Positions 48,098 through 60,023 are shown, counted from the first letter of the stretch. The stretch is DNA of 64,000 bases from Flavobacteria bacterium GWA2_35_26 (GCA_001800905.1 MGWH01000001.1:186001-250000), one strand, 5' to 3'. Translations and numbers: made by a program. Notes: a model not told the origin generated them from the sequence alone.

Positions 48098-49099
48098 CTA
48101 GTCATTCAACATGGCCCACAATTTATCTTTTAACTCAGTCAAACCTTGTTGTGCCACCGAAGAAATAAACATATAAGGAATATCCTTGAATGCCACATCC
48201 AATTCGGTTTTCAATTCGGCCTTTAATTCTTCATCCAACATGTCAATTTTTGAAATGACTAAAAGCCTTTCTTTGTCTAACATTTCTGGATTGTATTTGG
48301 TTAATTCGTTGACCAAAATATCGTATTCTGCTTTAATGTCTGGTGTATCCACAGGCACTAAAAACAATAAGGTAGAATTTCTTTCGATATGACGTAAGAA
48401 ATAATGTCCCAATCCTTTTCCTTCTGCAGCGCCTTCAATAATTCCAGGAATATCTGCAATTACAAATGATTGGAAATCACGGTAAGCTACAATACCCAAA
48501 TTGGGTTTTAAAGTTGTAAATGGATAATCAGCAATCTTTGGCTTAGCCGAAGTCAAAACCGATAACAAAGTCGATTTTCCTGCATTTGGAAAGCCTACTA
48601 AACCTACATCAGCCAAGACTTTTAATTCTAAAATTACGTCCATTTCTATACCCAACAACCCTGGTTGTGCATAGCGTGGCGTTTGATTCGTAGAACTTCT
48701 AAAGTGCCAGTTCCCTAACCCTCCTTTTCCACCTTGAGCCAAAATGCGTTTTTCTCCGTCTTCGGTAATTTCAAATAAAACTTCGCCGGTTTCTTTATCT
48801 TTGACCACGGTTCCTAAAGGAACTTCAATGTATTTGTCATCTCCATCAGCACCTGTGCTTCGGTCACCTCCACCATCTCCACCATGACCGGCTTTGACGT
48901 GACGTGCAAATTTTAAGTGAAATAAAGTCCAAAGTCCTTTATTCCCAACTAAATAAACGTGCCCTCCACGACCACCATCTCCACCATCTGGACCTCCTTT
49001 TTCAATAAATTTTTCTCTATGTAAATGCGTAGAACCTTTTCCTCCTTTACCGGAAGAAACAAATATTTTAACGTAATCAACGAAGTTACCTTCTGTCAT
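48098..49099 (-). CDS. obgE: GTPase Obg (CgtA)
   Basis: Obg is an essential GTPase for 50S maturation and stress control. The 333-residue protein has the glycine-rich Obg fold ([15 protein letters not shown], then [15 protein letters not shown]) over residues 1-160. The G domain has G1 GFPNAGKS (169-176), the switch region [20 protein letters not shown] (G3) and SKIDMLD (G4). It lacks the extra C-terminal domain of some homologues. Confidence 0.98.
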   Translation of the reverse strand: MTEGNFVDYVKIFVSSGKGGKGSTHLHREKFIEKGGPDGGDGGRGGHVYLVGNKGLWTLFHLKFARHVKAGHGGDGGGDRSTGADGDDKYIEVPLGTVVKDKETGEVLFEITEDGEKRILAQGGKGGLGNWHFRSSTNQTPRYAQPGLLGIEMDVILELKVLADVGLVGFPNAGKSTLLSVLTSAKPKIADYPFTTLKPNLGIVAYRDFQSFVIADIPGIIEGAAEGKGLGHYFLRHIERNSTLLFLVPVDTPDIKAEYDILVNELTKYNPEMLDKERLLVISKIDMLDEELKAELKTELDVAFKDIPYMFISSVAQQGLTELKDKLWAMLND

Positions 49100-49110
49100 T
49101 GTTCTTTATT

Positions 49111-50388
49111 TTATAAATCTTTCAGTGTAGTGATTAATACTTTATCAATCTTTACACCATCCATTTTTTGAGCTTCAAACTCTAATTTATTCCAAATTAA
49201 CTTATCGCCTTCTTTAGGAATAGCTCCTAATTCCGTGATAATAAATCCGCTCACGGTAGTCACTTCATAATCTGTGGTTAGCTCATCCATGTCAAAATAG
49301 GTCAAGAAATCGTGTAATGAATATTGTCCATCCACTAACCATGACCCATCTTCATTTGCAATCAATTTGTATTCATCGTCGTCAAAATCTGCAGCGTCTC
49401 CCACCAAGGCTTCCAAGATATCATTCAAGGTAATTATCCCTTGAAAAACCCCGTATTCATCTGTAATAAAAGCATAATGAACTTTGGTTTTCTTAAAATT
49501 TTCTAAGGCTTTATAGGCTGAAGTATGTTCGATAAAATAGGAAGGTTCTTTGGCAATGGAACGCAAATTAAAATTGCCTTTTTCAAAATTGGCAAACAAA
49601 TCCTTTAAGAATACCACACCCACAACTTCATCTAAATTCTCTTCACAAACCGGATAAACCGAATGCAATTCGTCTAACACTTTAGTTTTAATTTCTTCTA
49701 AAGTATCCTCCATTGAAAGATAGATCATTGAGCTACGATGTGTCATCAAGGAATTGACTTTACGATCACCAATATGAAACACGCGCTCCACAATGTCTTG
49801 TTCAATTTCTTGCACCTCTCCTACCTCGGTCCCTTCTTTAATAATAGCCTTAATTTCTTCTTCGGTTACCTTACCGTCGGCTGTCGGTTTGATTTGAAGT
49901 ATTTTTAACAAAAATTCTGTTGAAGTAGTTAACAACCAAATAAATGGTGCCGTAATTATTGAAATTATTTTCATGGGCATCGCCATGGCTTTGGCAATTG
50001 ATTCTGGATGATTTAATCCGATGCGCTTAGGTAATAATTCGCCTAAAACCAAAGAAAAGAAAGTCAACACTACCACTACAATACCAACCGCAACCGAATG
50101 GGCATAGGGAGTAATTGCCTCAAATCCACTTACAAAATATTCAACGTCTTCGGTAATTTTATCACCACTATAAATACCGGTCAAAATTCCAATAAGAGTT
50201 ATTCCTATTTGGACTGCCGATAGAAATTTGTTGGGCGAATTGGCCAAATCTAATGCCGTCTTAGCACTCTTACTCCCTTTTTTGGCAGCCGTTTCTAATC
50301 GGCTCTTTCGCGAAGAAATCAATGCGATTTCCGACATAGAGAAAACGCCATTCAAAAGAATTAAGAAAAATATAATGAGTAGTTCCAA
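49111..50388 (-). CDS. CNNM/CorC-type membrane protein (DUF21, CBS pair)
   Basis: This 425-residue inner-membrane protein has the DUF21 transmembrane domain (about residues 1-150, with LNGVFSMSEIALISSRKSRL and LGELLPKRIGL), a CBS pair (about 200-320, with VNSLMTHRSSMIYLS and YAFITDEYGVFQGIITLND) and a C-terminal CorC_HlyC domain. Homologues are implicated in Mg2+/Co2+ transport or efflux. The start is a TTG at 50388: no in-frame ATG lies between it and the upstream stop, and the next ATG would remove half of the first membrane helix. It is not clearly GldE. Confidence 0.88.
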   Translation of the reverse strand: MELLIIFFLILLNGVFSMSEIALISSRKSRLETAAKKGSKSAKTALDLANSPNKFLSAVQIGITLIGILTGIYSGDKITEDVEYFVSGFEAITPYAHSVAVGIVVVVLTFFSLVLGELLPKRIGLNHPESIAKAMAMPMKIISIITAPFIWLLTTSTEFLLKILQIKPTADGKVTEEEIKAIIKEGTEVGEVQEIEQDIVERVFHIGDRKVNSLMTHRSSMIYLSMEDTLEEIKTKVLDELHSVYPVCEENLDEVVGVVFLKDLFANFEKGNFNLRSIAKEPSYFIEHTSAYKALENFKKTKVHYAFITDEYGVFQGIITLNDILEALVGDAADFDDDEYKLIANEDGSWLVDGQYSLHDFLTYFDMDELTTDYEVTTVSGFIITELGAIPKEGDKLIWNKLEFEAQKMDGVKIDKVLITTLKDL

Positions 50389-50481
50389 TGGTATGTTTTT
50401 AAAAGTTTAAAATCAGATGTAAAGAAAGTCGAATAACGAATCTTACTTTAATCCAAGGTTCCAAACATTTTTATGTTAGTA

Positions 50482-51054
50482 TTATAAATTATCGATTACA
50501 GCACTTAATCGTTCTGTAATTTCTGCGATAGAACCAATTCCATCAACAGCATAAAACTTTCCTTGCTCTTTGTAATACCCCATTAAAGGAGCTGTTTTTT
50601 CATTGTATTCTTGGTAACGGTTTCTGATTTTTTCTTCATCTTGATCGTCAGGTCTTCCAGAAGTCTTTCCTCTTTCTAATAAACGTTGTACCAAGATTTC
50701 ATCATCCGCTTCCAAAGCTACCGTTGCGGTAATTTGTTCTCCTTTTGATTCTAAAAAACGATCCAAAGCCCCAGCTTGAGCAATTGTTCTTGGAAAACCA
50801 TCAAATAAAAAACCTGCTGAATCTGGATTAGCATCTACTTCAGATTGCAACATTTGAATTGTCACTTCATCAGGAACTAAATCGCCTTTATCCATGTAGG
50901 TTTTGGCTAATTTCCCTAATTCCGTTTCGTTTTTGATATTGAATCTAAATATATCTCCTGTTGAAAGGTGAGTTAAATTGTATTTCCCTTTTAAAAATTC
51001 GGCTTGCGTTCCTTTTCCTGCACCTGGTTTCCCAAATAAAACAATATTAATCAT
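50482..51054 (-). CDS. adk: Adenylate kinase
   Basis: Adk equilibrates ATP, ADP and AMP. The 190-residue protein shows the P-loop GKPGAGKGTQ (8-17), the AMP-binding FDGFPRTIAQA and the arginine-bearing ERGKTSGRPDDQ. The short lid without zinc cysteines matches the small type of adenylate kinase found in Bacteroidota. It lies 40 bp after hpt in the same direction. Confidence 0.98.
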   Translation of the reverse strand: MINIVLFGKPGAGKGTQAEFLKGKYNLTHLSTGDIFRFNIKNETELGKLAKTYMDKGDLVPDEVTIQMLQSEVDANPDSAGFLFDGFPRTIAQAGALDRFLESKGEQITATVALEADDEILVQRLLERGKTSGRPDDQDEEKIRNRYQEYNEKTAPLMGYYKEQGKFYAVDGIGSIAEITERLSAVIDNL

Positions 51055-51094
51055 TTTCTAAATCTATTTTGTGTGTTGTAAATATGGTTATTAA

Positions 51095-51625
51095 TTAGTC
51101 TTTCAATTGATATACTTCGGGTAAATTACGTCCTAAACCATCGTAATCCAATCCATAGCCTACAATAAATTTGTTTGGAATTCGAATTCCTACATAATCA
51201 ATTGGCAAGTCGTGTTGATAGGCTTCTGGTTTGAAAAACAAAGTCGCGATCTTGAATTCTTTTACCTTTTCATTTTCGAATAAAGCTTTCAAAGCCACCA
51301 AAGTGTTGCCGGTGTCTACGATATCCTCAATCACAATTACCGATCTTCCTGTTAAGTCTTGATTCAAACCCAATAATTGTTTAACCTCCTCAGTAGAAGA
51401 AGTCCCTTCGTAAGAAGCCATTTTGATAAAACTTACTTCGCATGGCGATGAATAGCGTTTCAATAAATCGGAAACTACCATAAATGCACCATTCAAAACC
51501 CCAATAAAAACTGGAGTTTCATTCGAATAATCAGCTGATATCTTGGTAACCAATTTTGTAATCGCAAGATCAATTTCTTTGGCAGAAATAAACGGGACAA
51601 ATTGCTTATCGTGAAGTTGAATCAT
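51095..51625 (-). CDS. hpt: Hypoxanthine phosphoribosyltransferase
   Basis: This purine-salvage enzyme makes IMP/GMP from hypoxanthine/guanine and PRPP. The 176-residue protein has the PRPP-binding motif VIVIEDIVDTGNT (around 96-108), the flexible-loop MASYEGTSST and the C-terminal YVGIRIPNKFIVGYGLDYD. It stands divergently to purK and is followed by adk. Confidence 0.96.
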   Translation of the reverse strand: MIQLHDKQFVPFISAKEIDLAITKLVTKISADYSNETPVFIGVLNGAFMVVSDLLKRYSSPCEVSFIKMASYEGTSSTEEVKQLLGLNQDLTGRSVIVIEDIVDTGNTLVALKALFENEKVKEFKIATLFFKPEAYQHDLPIDYVGIRIPNKFIVGYGLDYDGLGRNLPEVYQLKD

Positions 51626-51648
51626 TATTTGTTTTTAAAAATAAATAG

Positions 51649-51675
51649 CAAATATACTGAATTCGGATTGGACAA
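51649..51675 (-). promoter_or_regulatory. Promoter of hpt
   Basis: The minus strand carries TTG at 51675-51673 and TATATTTG at 51656-51649, with a 16-bp spacer. The hpt ATG begins 23 bp downstream. Confidence 0.55.
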
Positions 51676-51729
51676 TCTATAAAAGACGGGGAATTTGTAG
51701 TTTTAAAATGACGAATTATGCATTATCAA

Positions 51730-51760
51730 TTGTTAATTATCAACGGACTAAGTATCTTTG
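51730..51760 (+). promoter_or_regulatory. Promoter of purK
   Basis: TTG at 51730-51732 and TATCTTTG at 51753-51760 are 20 bp apart. This leaves about 48 bp to the purK ATG. Confidence 0.6.
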
Positions 51761-51808
51761 CACACTTAGGCAACGAAAGCACAGCAATTGAAGTAATAGA
51801 GAAAACAA

Positions 51809-52960
51809 ATGAATTATTTTTCTTCTGATTTTAAATTAGGAATTTTAGGTGGTGGTCAATTGGGCAAAATGCTTTTATTTGACACTCGTAAATTTGACAT
51901 CCAAACCTACGTTTTGGACCCAAGCGAAGAAGCGCCTAGCAAAATAGCCTGCAATCTTTTCTTTCAAGGGGATTTAATGGATTTTGACACCGTATATAAT
52001 TTCGGAAAGAAAGTAGACGTTTTAACTTTCGAAATTGAATTGGTTAACCTAGATGCTTTAGTGAAACTAGAAGAAGAAGGACTACCTGTTTATCCTTCGC
52101 CAAAAACTTTGAAATTAATTCAAAACAAAGGCATTCAAAAAGATTTTTATACCCAACATAACATTCCCACTGCTGCTTACAACCGTTTTGAAACAACAGC
52201 CTTACTAAAAACCGCTGTTGAAAATAACGAAATTAGTTTGCCATTTGTATGGAAGTGTACCGAATTTGGTTACGATGGAAACGGCGTAAAAGTGGTTCGA
52301 AAAGCAAATGATTTAGACGAATTACCTAATGTAGAATGCATTGCAGAAGCAATGATTCCGTTCAAAAATGAACTGGCAGTAATTGTGTGTCGCAATCCTT
52401 CGGGCGAAATCAAAACCTACCCTGTGGTAGAAATGGAATTTCATCCTGAAGCCAATCAAGTAGAATATGTGATTTGTCCGGCTCGAATTGACGAGGCTGT
52501 AGCCAAAAAAGCGAGAGCCATTGCATTGAATGTTTCCCAACAATTTCATCATGTAGGATTATTAGCTGTAGAAATGTTCCAAACAGAAGACGACGAAATT
52601 TTAGTCAACGAAGTAGCCCCAAGACCGCATAATTCAGGACATTATTCTATAGAAGCGAGTTATACCTCACAATTTGAAAATCATTTGCGAGCTATTTTGG
52701 ATTTACCTTTAGGAAACACCGATAGCAAAGTAGCCGGAATTATGGTAAATTTGGTGGGTTCAGAAGGACATTCAGGACCAGTAGTTTACGAAAATATTGA
52801 AAAAATATTAGGTTGGAATGGGGTTACACCTCACATTTACGGTAAAAAACAAACCCGTCCTTTCAGAAAAATGGGACATGTTACCATTGTAAATGAGGAC
52901 GTGAACGAGGCACGAAAAATTGCCGAACAAGTAAAAAATACGATTAGAGTAATAAGTTAA
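51809..52960 (+). CDS. purK: 5-(carboxyamino)imidazole ribonucleotide synthase
   Basis: PurK uses ATP and bicarbonate to carboxylate AIR to N5-CAIR in purine synthesis. The 383-residue ATP-grasp protein starts with FKLGILGGGQLGKMLLFD. It contains KCTEFGYDGNGVKVV (ATP-binding loop) and VNEVAPRPHNSGHYSIEA, the PurK signature. purE, for the next step, is 101 bp downstream. Confidence 0.97.
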   Translation: MNYFSSDFKLGILGGGQLGKMLLFDTRKFDIQTYVLDPSEEAPSKIACNLFFQGDLMDFDTVYNFGKKVDVLTFEIELVNLDALVKLEEEGLPVYPSPKTLKLIQNKGIQKDFYTQHNIPTAAYNRFETTALLKTAVENNEISLPFVWKCTEFGYDGNGVKVVRKANDLDELPNVECIAEAMIPFKNELAVIVCRNPSGEIKTYPVVEMEFHPEANQVEYVICPARIDEAVAKKARAIALNVSQQFHHVGLLAVEMFQTEDDEILVNEVAPRPHNSGHYSIEASYTSQFENHLRAILDLPLGNTDSKVAGIMVNLVGSEGHSGPVVYENIEKILGWNGVTPHIYGKKQTRPFRKMGHVTIVNEDVNEARKIAEQVKNTIRVIS

Positions 52961-53056
52961 TTAAAAGATTGAAAAATTAAAAGATTGAAAAATAAATACA
53001 TTTTGTGATGTGACCTTTAATCCCTCTTTAAATTCTTAAATCTTTAAATCTTTAAA
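52961..53056 (+). repeat. Short direct repeats in the purK-purE gap
   Basis: TTAAAAGATTGAAAAA occurs twice in a row (52961-52976 and 52977-52992). A short triple of TTAAATC-type words follows at 53033-53056 (CTTAAATCTTTAAATCTTTA). The two blocks are partly complementary and could base-pair in the mRNA. Confidence 0.5.
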
Positions 53057-53061
53057 TAAAA

Positions 53062-53547
53062 ATGAGCACAGTAGCCATCATCATGGGAAGCATTTCGGAT
53101 ATGCCGGTAATGCAAGACGCCATCGACATTTTAAAAGAATTTGGAATCGAAACCGAAGTGGATATTGTTTCGGCTCACAGAACTCCTGAAAAATTATTTG
53201 ATTTCAGCACAAAAGCACACGAAAGAGGAATTTCAGTAATTATAGCAGGTGCTGGCGGCGCCGCACATTTACCAGGCATGGTAGCGTCTATGAGTCCGCT
53301 TCCTGTAATTGGAGTTCCTGTTAAATCCAGTAATTCGATTGACGGTTGGGATTCGGTTTTATCGATCTTGCAAATGCCAGGCGGAGTTCCAGTAGCTACA
53401 GTAGCTTTGAACGGAGCTAAAAACGCAGGAATTTTAGCCGCTCAAATCATCGGAAGTGCTGATACCACAATTTTAAACCGAATCATTGCATACAAACAAA
53501 ATCTAAAAGAAGCGGTCATCAAAGCCTCTGAAGGATTGAAAAAATAA
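53062..53547 (+). CDS. purE: N5-carboxyaminoimidazole ribonucleotide mutase
   Basis: PurE moves the carboxyl group of N5-CAIR to make CAIR. The 161-residue class I protein has the conserved GSISDMPVMQDA, SAHRTPEKLFDF (catalytic His) and AGAGGAAHLPGMVAS motifs. It acts directly after PurK, which is encoded just upstream. Confidence 0.98.
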   Translation: MSTVAIIMGSISDMPVMQDAIDILKEFGIETEVDIVSAHRTPEKLFDFSTKAHERGISVIIAGAGGAAHLPGMVASMSPLPVIGVPVKSSNSIDGWDSVLSILQMPGGVPVATVALNGAKNAGILAAQIIGSADTTILNRIIAYKQNLKEAVIKASEGLKK

Positions 53548-53561
53548 ATTATAAATCATCT

Positions 53562-53621
53562 GTAAGGGATTAAGAAAAATTAAGAAATGTCAACAGTTCT
53601 TAACTATTCTTAATCCCTTAC
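53562..53621 (+). promoter_or_regulatory. Nested hairpin between purE and the M3 peptidase gene
   Basis: A perfect 15-bp stem GTAAGGGATTAAGAA / TTCTTAATCCCTTAC encloses a second 7-bp stem TTAAGAA / TTCTTAA. No T-run follows, so it is a structured spacer rather than a typical terminator. Confidence 0.55.
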
Positions 53622-53644
53622 TTATTTTAAAAAACAATTGTAAA

Positions 53645-55672
53645 ATGACTATTTTAACTTCAACTTACAATACCGTATACCAGTCGGCGCCTTTTTCTCA
53701 AATTCAAATGAGCGATTACCAACCTGCTTTTGAAACTACCCTAGCCGCTGCTCGTGCCGAAATTGACACGATTACAAACAATCCAGAACAACCTAATTTT
53801 GAAAATACGATCGAAGCTTTGGATTTTTCAGGGCAAGCTTTAGATCGTTTATCGTCGATTTTTTTCAATTTAAATTCGGCTGAAACTTCTGACGAAATGC
53901 AGAAAATTGCTCAAGAAATATCGCCTTTACTTACTGCTTTTAGTAATGATGTTTCTTTAAACGAAGGAATGTTCCAAAGAGTTAAAGCAGTATACGATCA
54001 AAAAGACGAACTGACCTTAACACCAGAGCAAGCCACATTATTAGATAAAAAATACAAAAGTTTTACTCGCAATGGAGCATTACTTAGCGAAGATAAAAAA
54101 GGACGCTTACGCGAAATTGATACTCAATTAGCCAAATTAAAATTAACTTTTGGCGAAAATGTATTAGCCGAAACCAATAATTACGAATTGCACATAACTA
54201 ATGAAGCCGACTTAAAAGGTTTGCCGGAAGGCGCCATTGAAATGGCTCGTTCTTTGGCCGAATCCAAAGAAAAAGAAGGATGGATTTTTACCTTAGACTT
54301 TCCGAGTTATTTACCTTTTGTCACCTATGCGGATAACCGTGAATTGCGAAAAGAAATTGCCATTGCGGCTGAAAAAAAAGCATTTCAAAACAACCAATTC
54401 GACAATCAAGAAATTACCTTACAAATAGCTAAACTACGTTACGAACGCGCTAATTTATTAGGATACGAAACCCATGCACACTTTGTTTTAGAAGAGCGCA
54501 TGGCGCAACATCCTGATCAGGTCAAAACGTTTTTGAATGATTTGTTAGCCAAAGCCAAACCGGCTGCCGAAAAAGAGTTGGCTCAATTAACCGCTTTCGC
54601 GAAAGAACTAGACGGCATTGAAAAATTAGAAAAATGGGACGGCCCCTATTACTCAGAAAAATTGAAACAAAAACTTTTCAATTTGGATGACGAAATTTTA
54701 AAACCATATTTCCAATTAGAAAATGTATTACAAGGTGCGTTTACCATTGCCAATAAATTATTTGGATTGACATTCAAAGAAATTGACACTATTGAAAAAT
54801 ACCACGCTGACGTTCAAACTTTTGAAGTTGTCGATGACAAAAACGAATTAGTAGCACTATTCTATGCGGATTTTTTTCCAAGAAAAGGAAAACGCAACGG
54901 CGCTTGGATGACTTCGTTCAAACCGCAATACATTCAAAATGGTGTAAACGAAAGACCGCATATTTCTAATGTGTGTAATTTTACACCACCTACTCCAACC
55001 AAACCTTCGCTATTAACTTTTAACGAAGTGACCACTTTGTTTCATGAGTTTGGACACGGTTTGCACGGCATGTTAGCCAATACAACTTATCCAAGTTTAT
55101 CGGGTACATCTGTGTTTTGGGATTTTGTTGAATTGCCTTCGCAAATGATGGAAAACTGGTGTTACGAACCGAAGGCACTGGCATTGTTTGCCAAACATTA
55201 TGAAACAGGCGAAATCATTCCGCAAGACTATGTCGAAAAAATTAAAGAAAGTGCGAGTTTCTTAGAAGGAATGGCCACTTTACGCCAATTGAGTTTTGGC
55301 TTATTAGACATGGCGTTTCACAGTACTAATCCAACGGATATTACAGATATCAAAGCGTTTGAAAAAGCCGCTTTTGAAGGCACCAGTCTGTATCCTGATG
55401 TGGCAGAGAATTGTATGAGTGTTTCGTTTTCTCATATTTTCCAAGGAGGCTATTCATCTGGCTATTACAGTTACAAATGGGCCGAAGTATTGGACGCCGA
55501 TGCCTTTGCTTATTTTCAAGAAAAAGGGATTTTCAACACAGAAGTAGCCACAAAATTCAAAGACAATATCTTATCCAAAGGCGGTACGGAGCACCCAATG
55601 ATATTGTACAAACGTTTCAGAGGACAAGAACCAAAACCAGAGGCGTTGTTGAAACGAGCAGGTTTGATTTAA
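53645..55672 (+). CDS. M3-family zinc metallopeptidase (oligopeptidase A / Dcp type)
   Basis: This 675-residue peptidase degrades short peptides. The zinc motif HEFGHGLH starts at residue 467, followed by the third-ligand region PSQMMENWCYEP and a late GGYSSGYYSYKWAEV segment that closes the active site. There is no signal peptide, so a cytoplasmic role is likely. The length fits M3A peptidases. It stands alone behind purE; a 113-bp repeat-bearing gap separates it from the convergent kinase gene. Confidence 0.95.
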   Translation: MTILTSTYNTVYQSAPFSQIQMSDYQPAFETTLAAARAEIDTITNNPEQPNFENTIEALDFSGQALDRLSSIFFNLNSAETSDEMQKIAQEISPLLTAFSNDVSLNEGMFQRVKAVYDQKDELTLTPEQATLLDKKYKSFTRNGALLSEDKKGRLREIDTQLAKLKLTFGENVLAETNNYELHITNEADLKGLPEGAIEMARSLAESKEKEGWIFTLDFPSYLPFVTYADNRELRKEIAIAAEKKAFQNNQFDNQEITLQIAKLRYERANLLGYETHAHFVLEERMAQHPDQVKTFLNDLLAKAKPAAEKELAQLTAFAKELDGIEKLEKWDGPYYSEKLKQKLFNLDDEILKPYFQLENVLQGAFTIANKLFGLTFKEIDTIEKYHADVQTFEVVDDKNELVALFYADFFPRKGKRNGAWMTSFKPQYIQNGVNERPHISNVCNFTPPTPTKPSLLTFNEVTTLFHEFGHGLHGMLANTTYPSLSGTSVFWDFVELPSQMMENWCYEPKALALFAKHYETGEIIPQDYVEKIKESASFLEGMATLRQLSFGLLDMAFHSTNPTDITDIKAFEKAAFEGTSLYPDVAENCMSVSFSHIFQGGYSSGYYSYKWAEVLDADAFAYFQEKGIFNTEVATKFKDNILSKGGTEHPMILYKRFRGQEPKPEALLKRAGLI

Positions 55673-55684
55673 ATTGTTGCTATT

Positions 55685-55783
55685 GCGTTAGGGATTGAGG
55701 CGGCATCCTCGAAGTGCAACGTAGAGATATAGCCGAAAGCCCGACCCTGTCATTGCGAGGCACGAAGCAAACAGGAAACGCCC
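55685..55783. repeat. Structured intergenic repeat between convergent genes
   Basis: The block begins GCGTTAGGGATTGAGGCGGC and runs through ATCCTCG, GAGATATAGCCGAAAGC, CCGACCCTG and TCATTGCGAGGCACGAAGCAA to AACGCCC. Local pairing is visible (CGGC...GCCG with CTC/GAG, and ATTGC/GCAA). I recall similar GCGTTAGGGAT...GCCCGACCC blocks from other Flavobacterium genomes. The final part shares its ends with 8783-8807. Confidence 0.6.
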
Positions 55784-55788
55784 AAAAA

Positions 55789-56822
55789 CTAAACTTTCAA
55801 AATATTCTTTAATAGATTGATTTGATTTTTGGTGCGATTTAGATTTTGTTCCGGATAGCTGCATTGGTAATACACATCCCCATTCAAATAATCGGTTAAG
55901 AAACGTATGGCCTGAATATAAACGATAACCTGCGGCGCATAGGATACGTTTTCCAATTCGACTTTGGTTAAAAAAGTACGTGTTTCAGACAAAAACCCAT
56001 CTGTTAAAGCGCGATATAAGTCGGCATTGAATATTCCTTCCGGATCGGGATCGTCTTCAGGTTTTGTATTGGTATAGGAACGAATCATATCGCCGTAATC
56101 GTATAAAATAGTACCCAGCATTAGAGTATCCCAATCGATAATTGCTTTGGGTTGGTGGGTAAGGGTATCAAAAAGTACATTACTGATTTTTGGATCGGCA
56201 TGAATGAGACGAACAGGCAACTCTTTTTGTTCCTGAAGTTGTATCCATTTTAGAGGTAAGTCTAGGTGTTTTACCATCCATTGTATTGGTTCATCGGCTT
56301 CGATTAAACGCGTTGAATTGGCCGATTGCAATGCAAGTTGAAAAGCATCAAGTCTACTTTTTGTATCCAAAAAATGAGGTAAAACTGCTTGGATTTGTTG
56401 GAGTTCAATTCCGTTTAAAAAAGTATGGAAGTGACCAAAAAAAACCCCAACAGCAAATGCCTGTTCCGGATTTTGAACTACATTGATGGTGTAACTATTT
56501 TCAATTTGTTTAAAAAGTCGCCAGGTAACACCATCGTAAACCGTTTCAGTTTCTCCTTCAACAGTGTGGCATAATTCCAAAACAGGATGGGGATACTTAT
56601 TTGATTTTAAATAATTGCTTACTGTAGTAATATTGGCTTGAATCGTTTTTGGATTTTGAAAAACAGCCGTATTGATTTGTTGCAGAATATACTTTTTACA
56701 CTGCTGCGCATTTTGTATTTGCACACTAAAAGTAGTATTGATCAAACCACCTACTATTGGTTCAATTGTCACCTCATTTGCATGAGGAAAAAAAGCCTGT
56801 ATAATTTGGAATTGGTTTTTCA

Positions 56823-56823
<1 letters not shown>
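55789..56823 (-). CDS. APH-fold sugar kinase (NahK/AmgK-like)
   Basis: This protein of about 344 residues has the aminoglycoside-phosphotransferase/choline-kinase fold. The catalytic HADPKISN (211-218 if counted from the upstream ATG) and the metal motif IDWD (232-235) are intact. In bacteria, N-acetylhexosamine 1-kinase (NahK) and the MurNAc/GlcNAc anomeric kinase AmgK belong to this group. The ATG at 56823 overlaps the preceding stop as TAATG; an in-frame ATG at 56832 would extend it by three residues. The sugar nucleotidyltransferase encoded just upstream would use its product. Confidence 0.82.
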
Positions 56824-59136
<2,313 letters not shown>

Positions 59137-59178
59137 CTATTTTAAGCTAATTTAATAAAATTCTGTTTTGAAACTTTA

Positions 59179-59925
59179 TTATTTAAAAAAAAGCAAAACT
59201 AGGAACCAAAAAATGGGCAAACTTTCCACCCAAAACGAAGTATAATACCAACTCCTTTTTTCAGCAGAAAAATAAATTGCTATGAGTGAAGACAAAGCAG
59301 CAAATGCAAAGAAATAAATGTGGTTTAGTAAAAAAATGGAGATAGTCAGAAACAAACCTACCAAGACATATCCTATTTGTTTAGTTCTTGCTATTCCGAA
59401 ACAATGAGGTAGGGTTTTCAAAGCTATTGCATCTTTTGAACTGTCCAAAATTTCAAATGGAATCATCACACTTGATAACAATAAAAAACGTTGGACAAAT
59501 AACCAAATCACTTCTTCATGATTATTAAGCGGAATAAACAACGTTATGTAACTCACCACAAAACTGACATAAAACGGTTTTAACCAACCTGTTTTTCGAA
59601 TGAATGGATATAAAACTACCAATCCAAAAGCGAATAACGTATGAAATTGTACAGCTGTGTCTTGTTGCAAAAAGAACCACAAAAACCCTAGGGCCGAAAA
59701 AAGCGTGACGCCAAGTATTCCAATATACTGGATTCGAAAAAATTTAGCTGTGAAAAACCATTCGGAATATTTCAAAAAATTATAACCCACAATGGTTCCG
59801 AACAAAACCAAAAAAGAATAGCTACTCCATTGTTGAACACTAAGTTGAACCAAACAAAATACTGCAATCCCTACATGAATAGAAGACTGAATGTAAAAAT
59901 TGAATATTTTCCTAAAAGTAAGCAT
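59179..59925 (-). CDS. UbiA-like multi-pass membrane protein
   Basis: This 248-residue protein has about seven hydrophobic segments. A cytosolic loop carries PFEILDSSKDAIALKTLPHCFG, which resembles the second Asp-rich motif of UbiA prenyltransferases (DxxxD followed by KTLP). The first motif is degenerate (GYNFLKYSEWF), so catalytic activity is doubtful. A TAGTTTTG box at 59937-59930 is 4 bp before the ATG. It lies between the GH109-like gene and the divergent gcvP. Confidence 0.65.
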   Translation of the reverse strand: MLTFRKIFNFYIQSSIHVGIAVFCLVQLSVQQWSSYSFLVLFGTIVGYNFLKYSEWFFTAKFFRIQYIGILGVTLFSALGFLWFFLQQDTAVQFHTLFAFGLVVLYPFIRKTGWLKPFYVSFVVSYITLFIPLNNHEEVIWLFVQRFLLLSSVMIPFEILDSSKDAIALKTLPHCFGIARTKQIGYVLVGLFLTISIFLLNHIYFFAFAALSSLIAIYFSAEKRSWYYTSFWVESLPIFWFLVLLFFK

Positions 59926-60023
59926 CTTGCAAAACTAACAAATCTGTTAATAAGACTTGATTTTGGTTAACAAATTCTCAAAATATTACCATTTGTTGAA
60001 CAATAAAATACAAGTTTAATAAT

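Noticed and set aside
49111..50388. Gliding-motility gene gldE
   Set aside because: The domain layout is shared with GldE, but no other gld gene is nearby and the sequence fits the general CNNM/CorC family.
52961..53056. CRISPR-like array in the purK-purE gap
   Set aside because: Repeats are too short, have no unique spacers and no cas genes are nearby.
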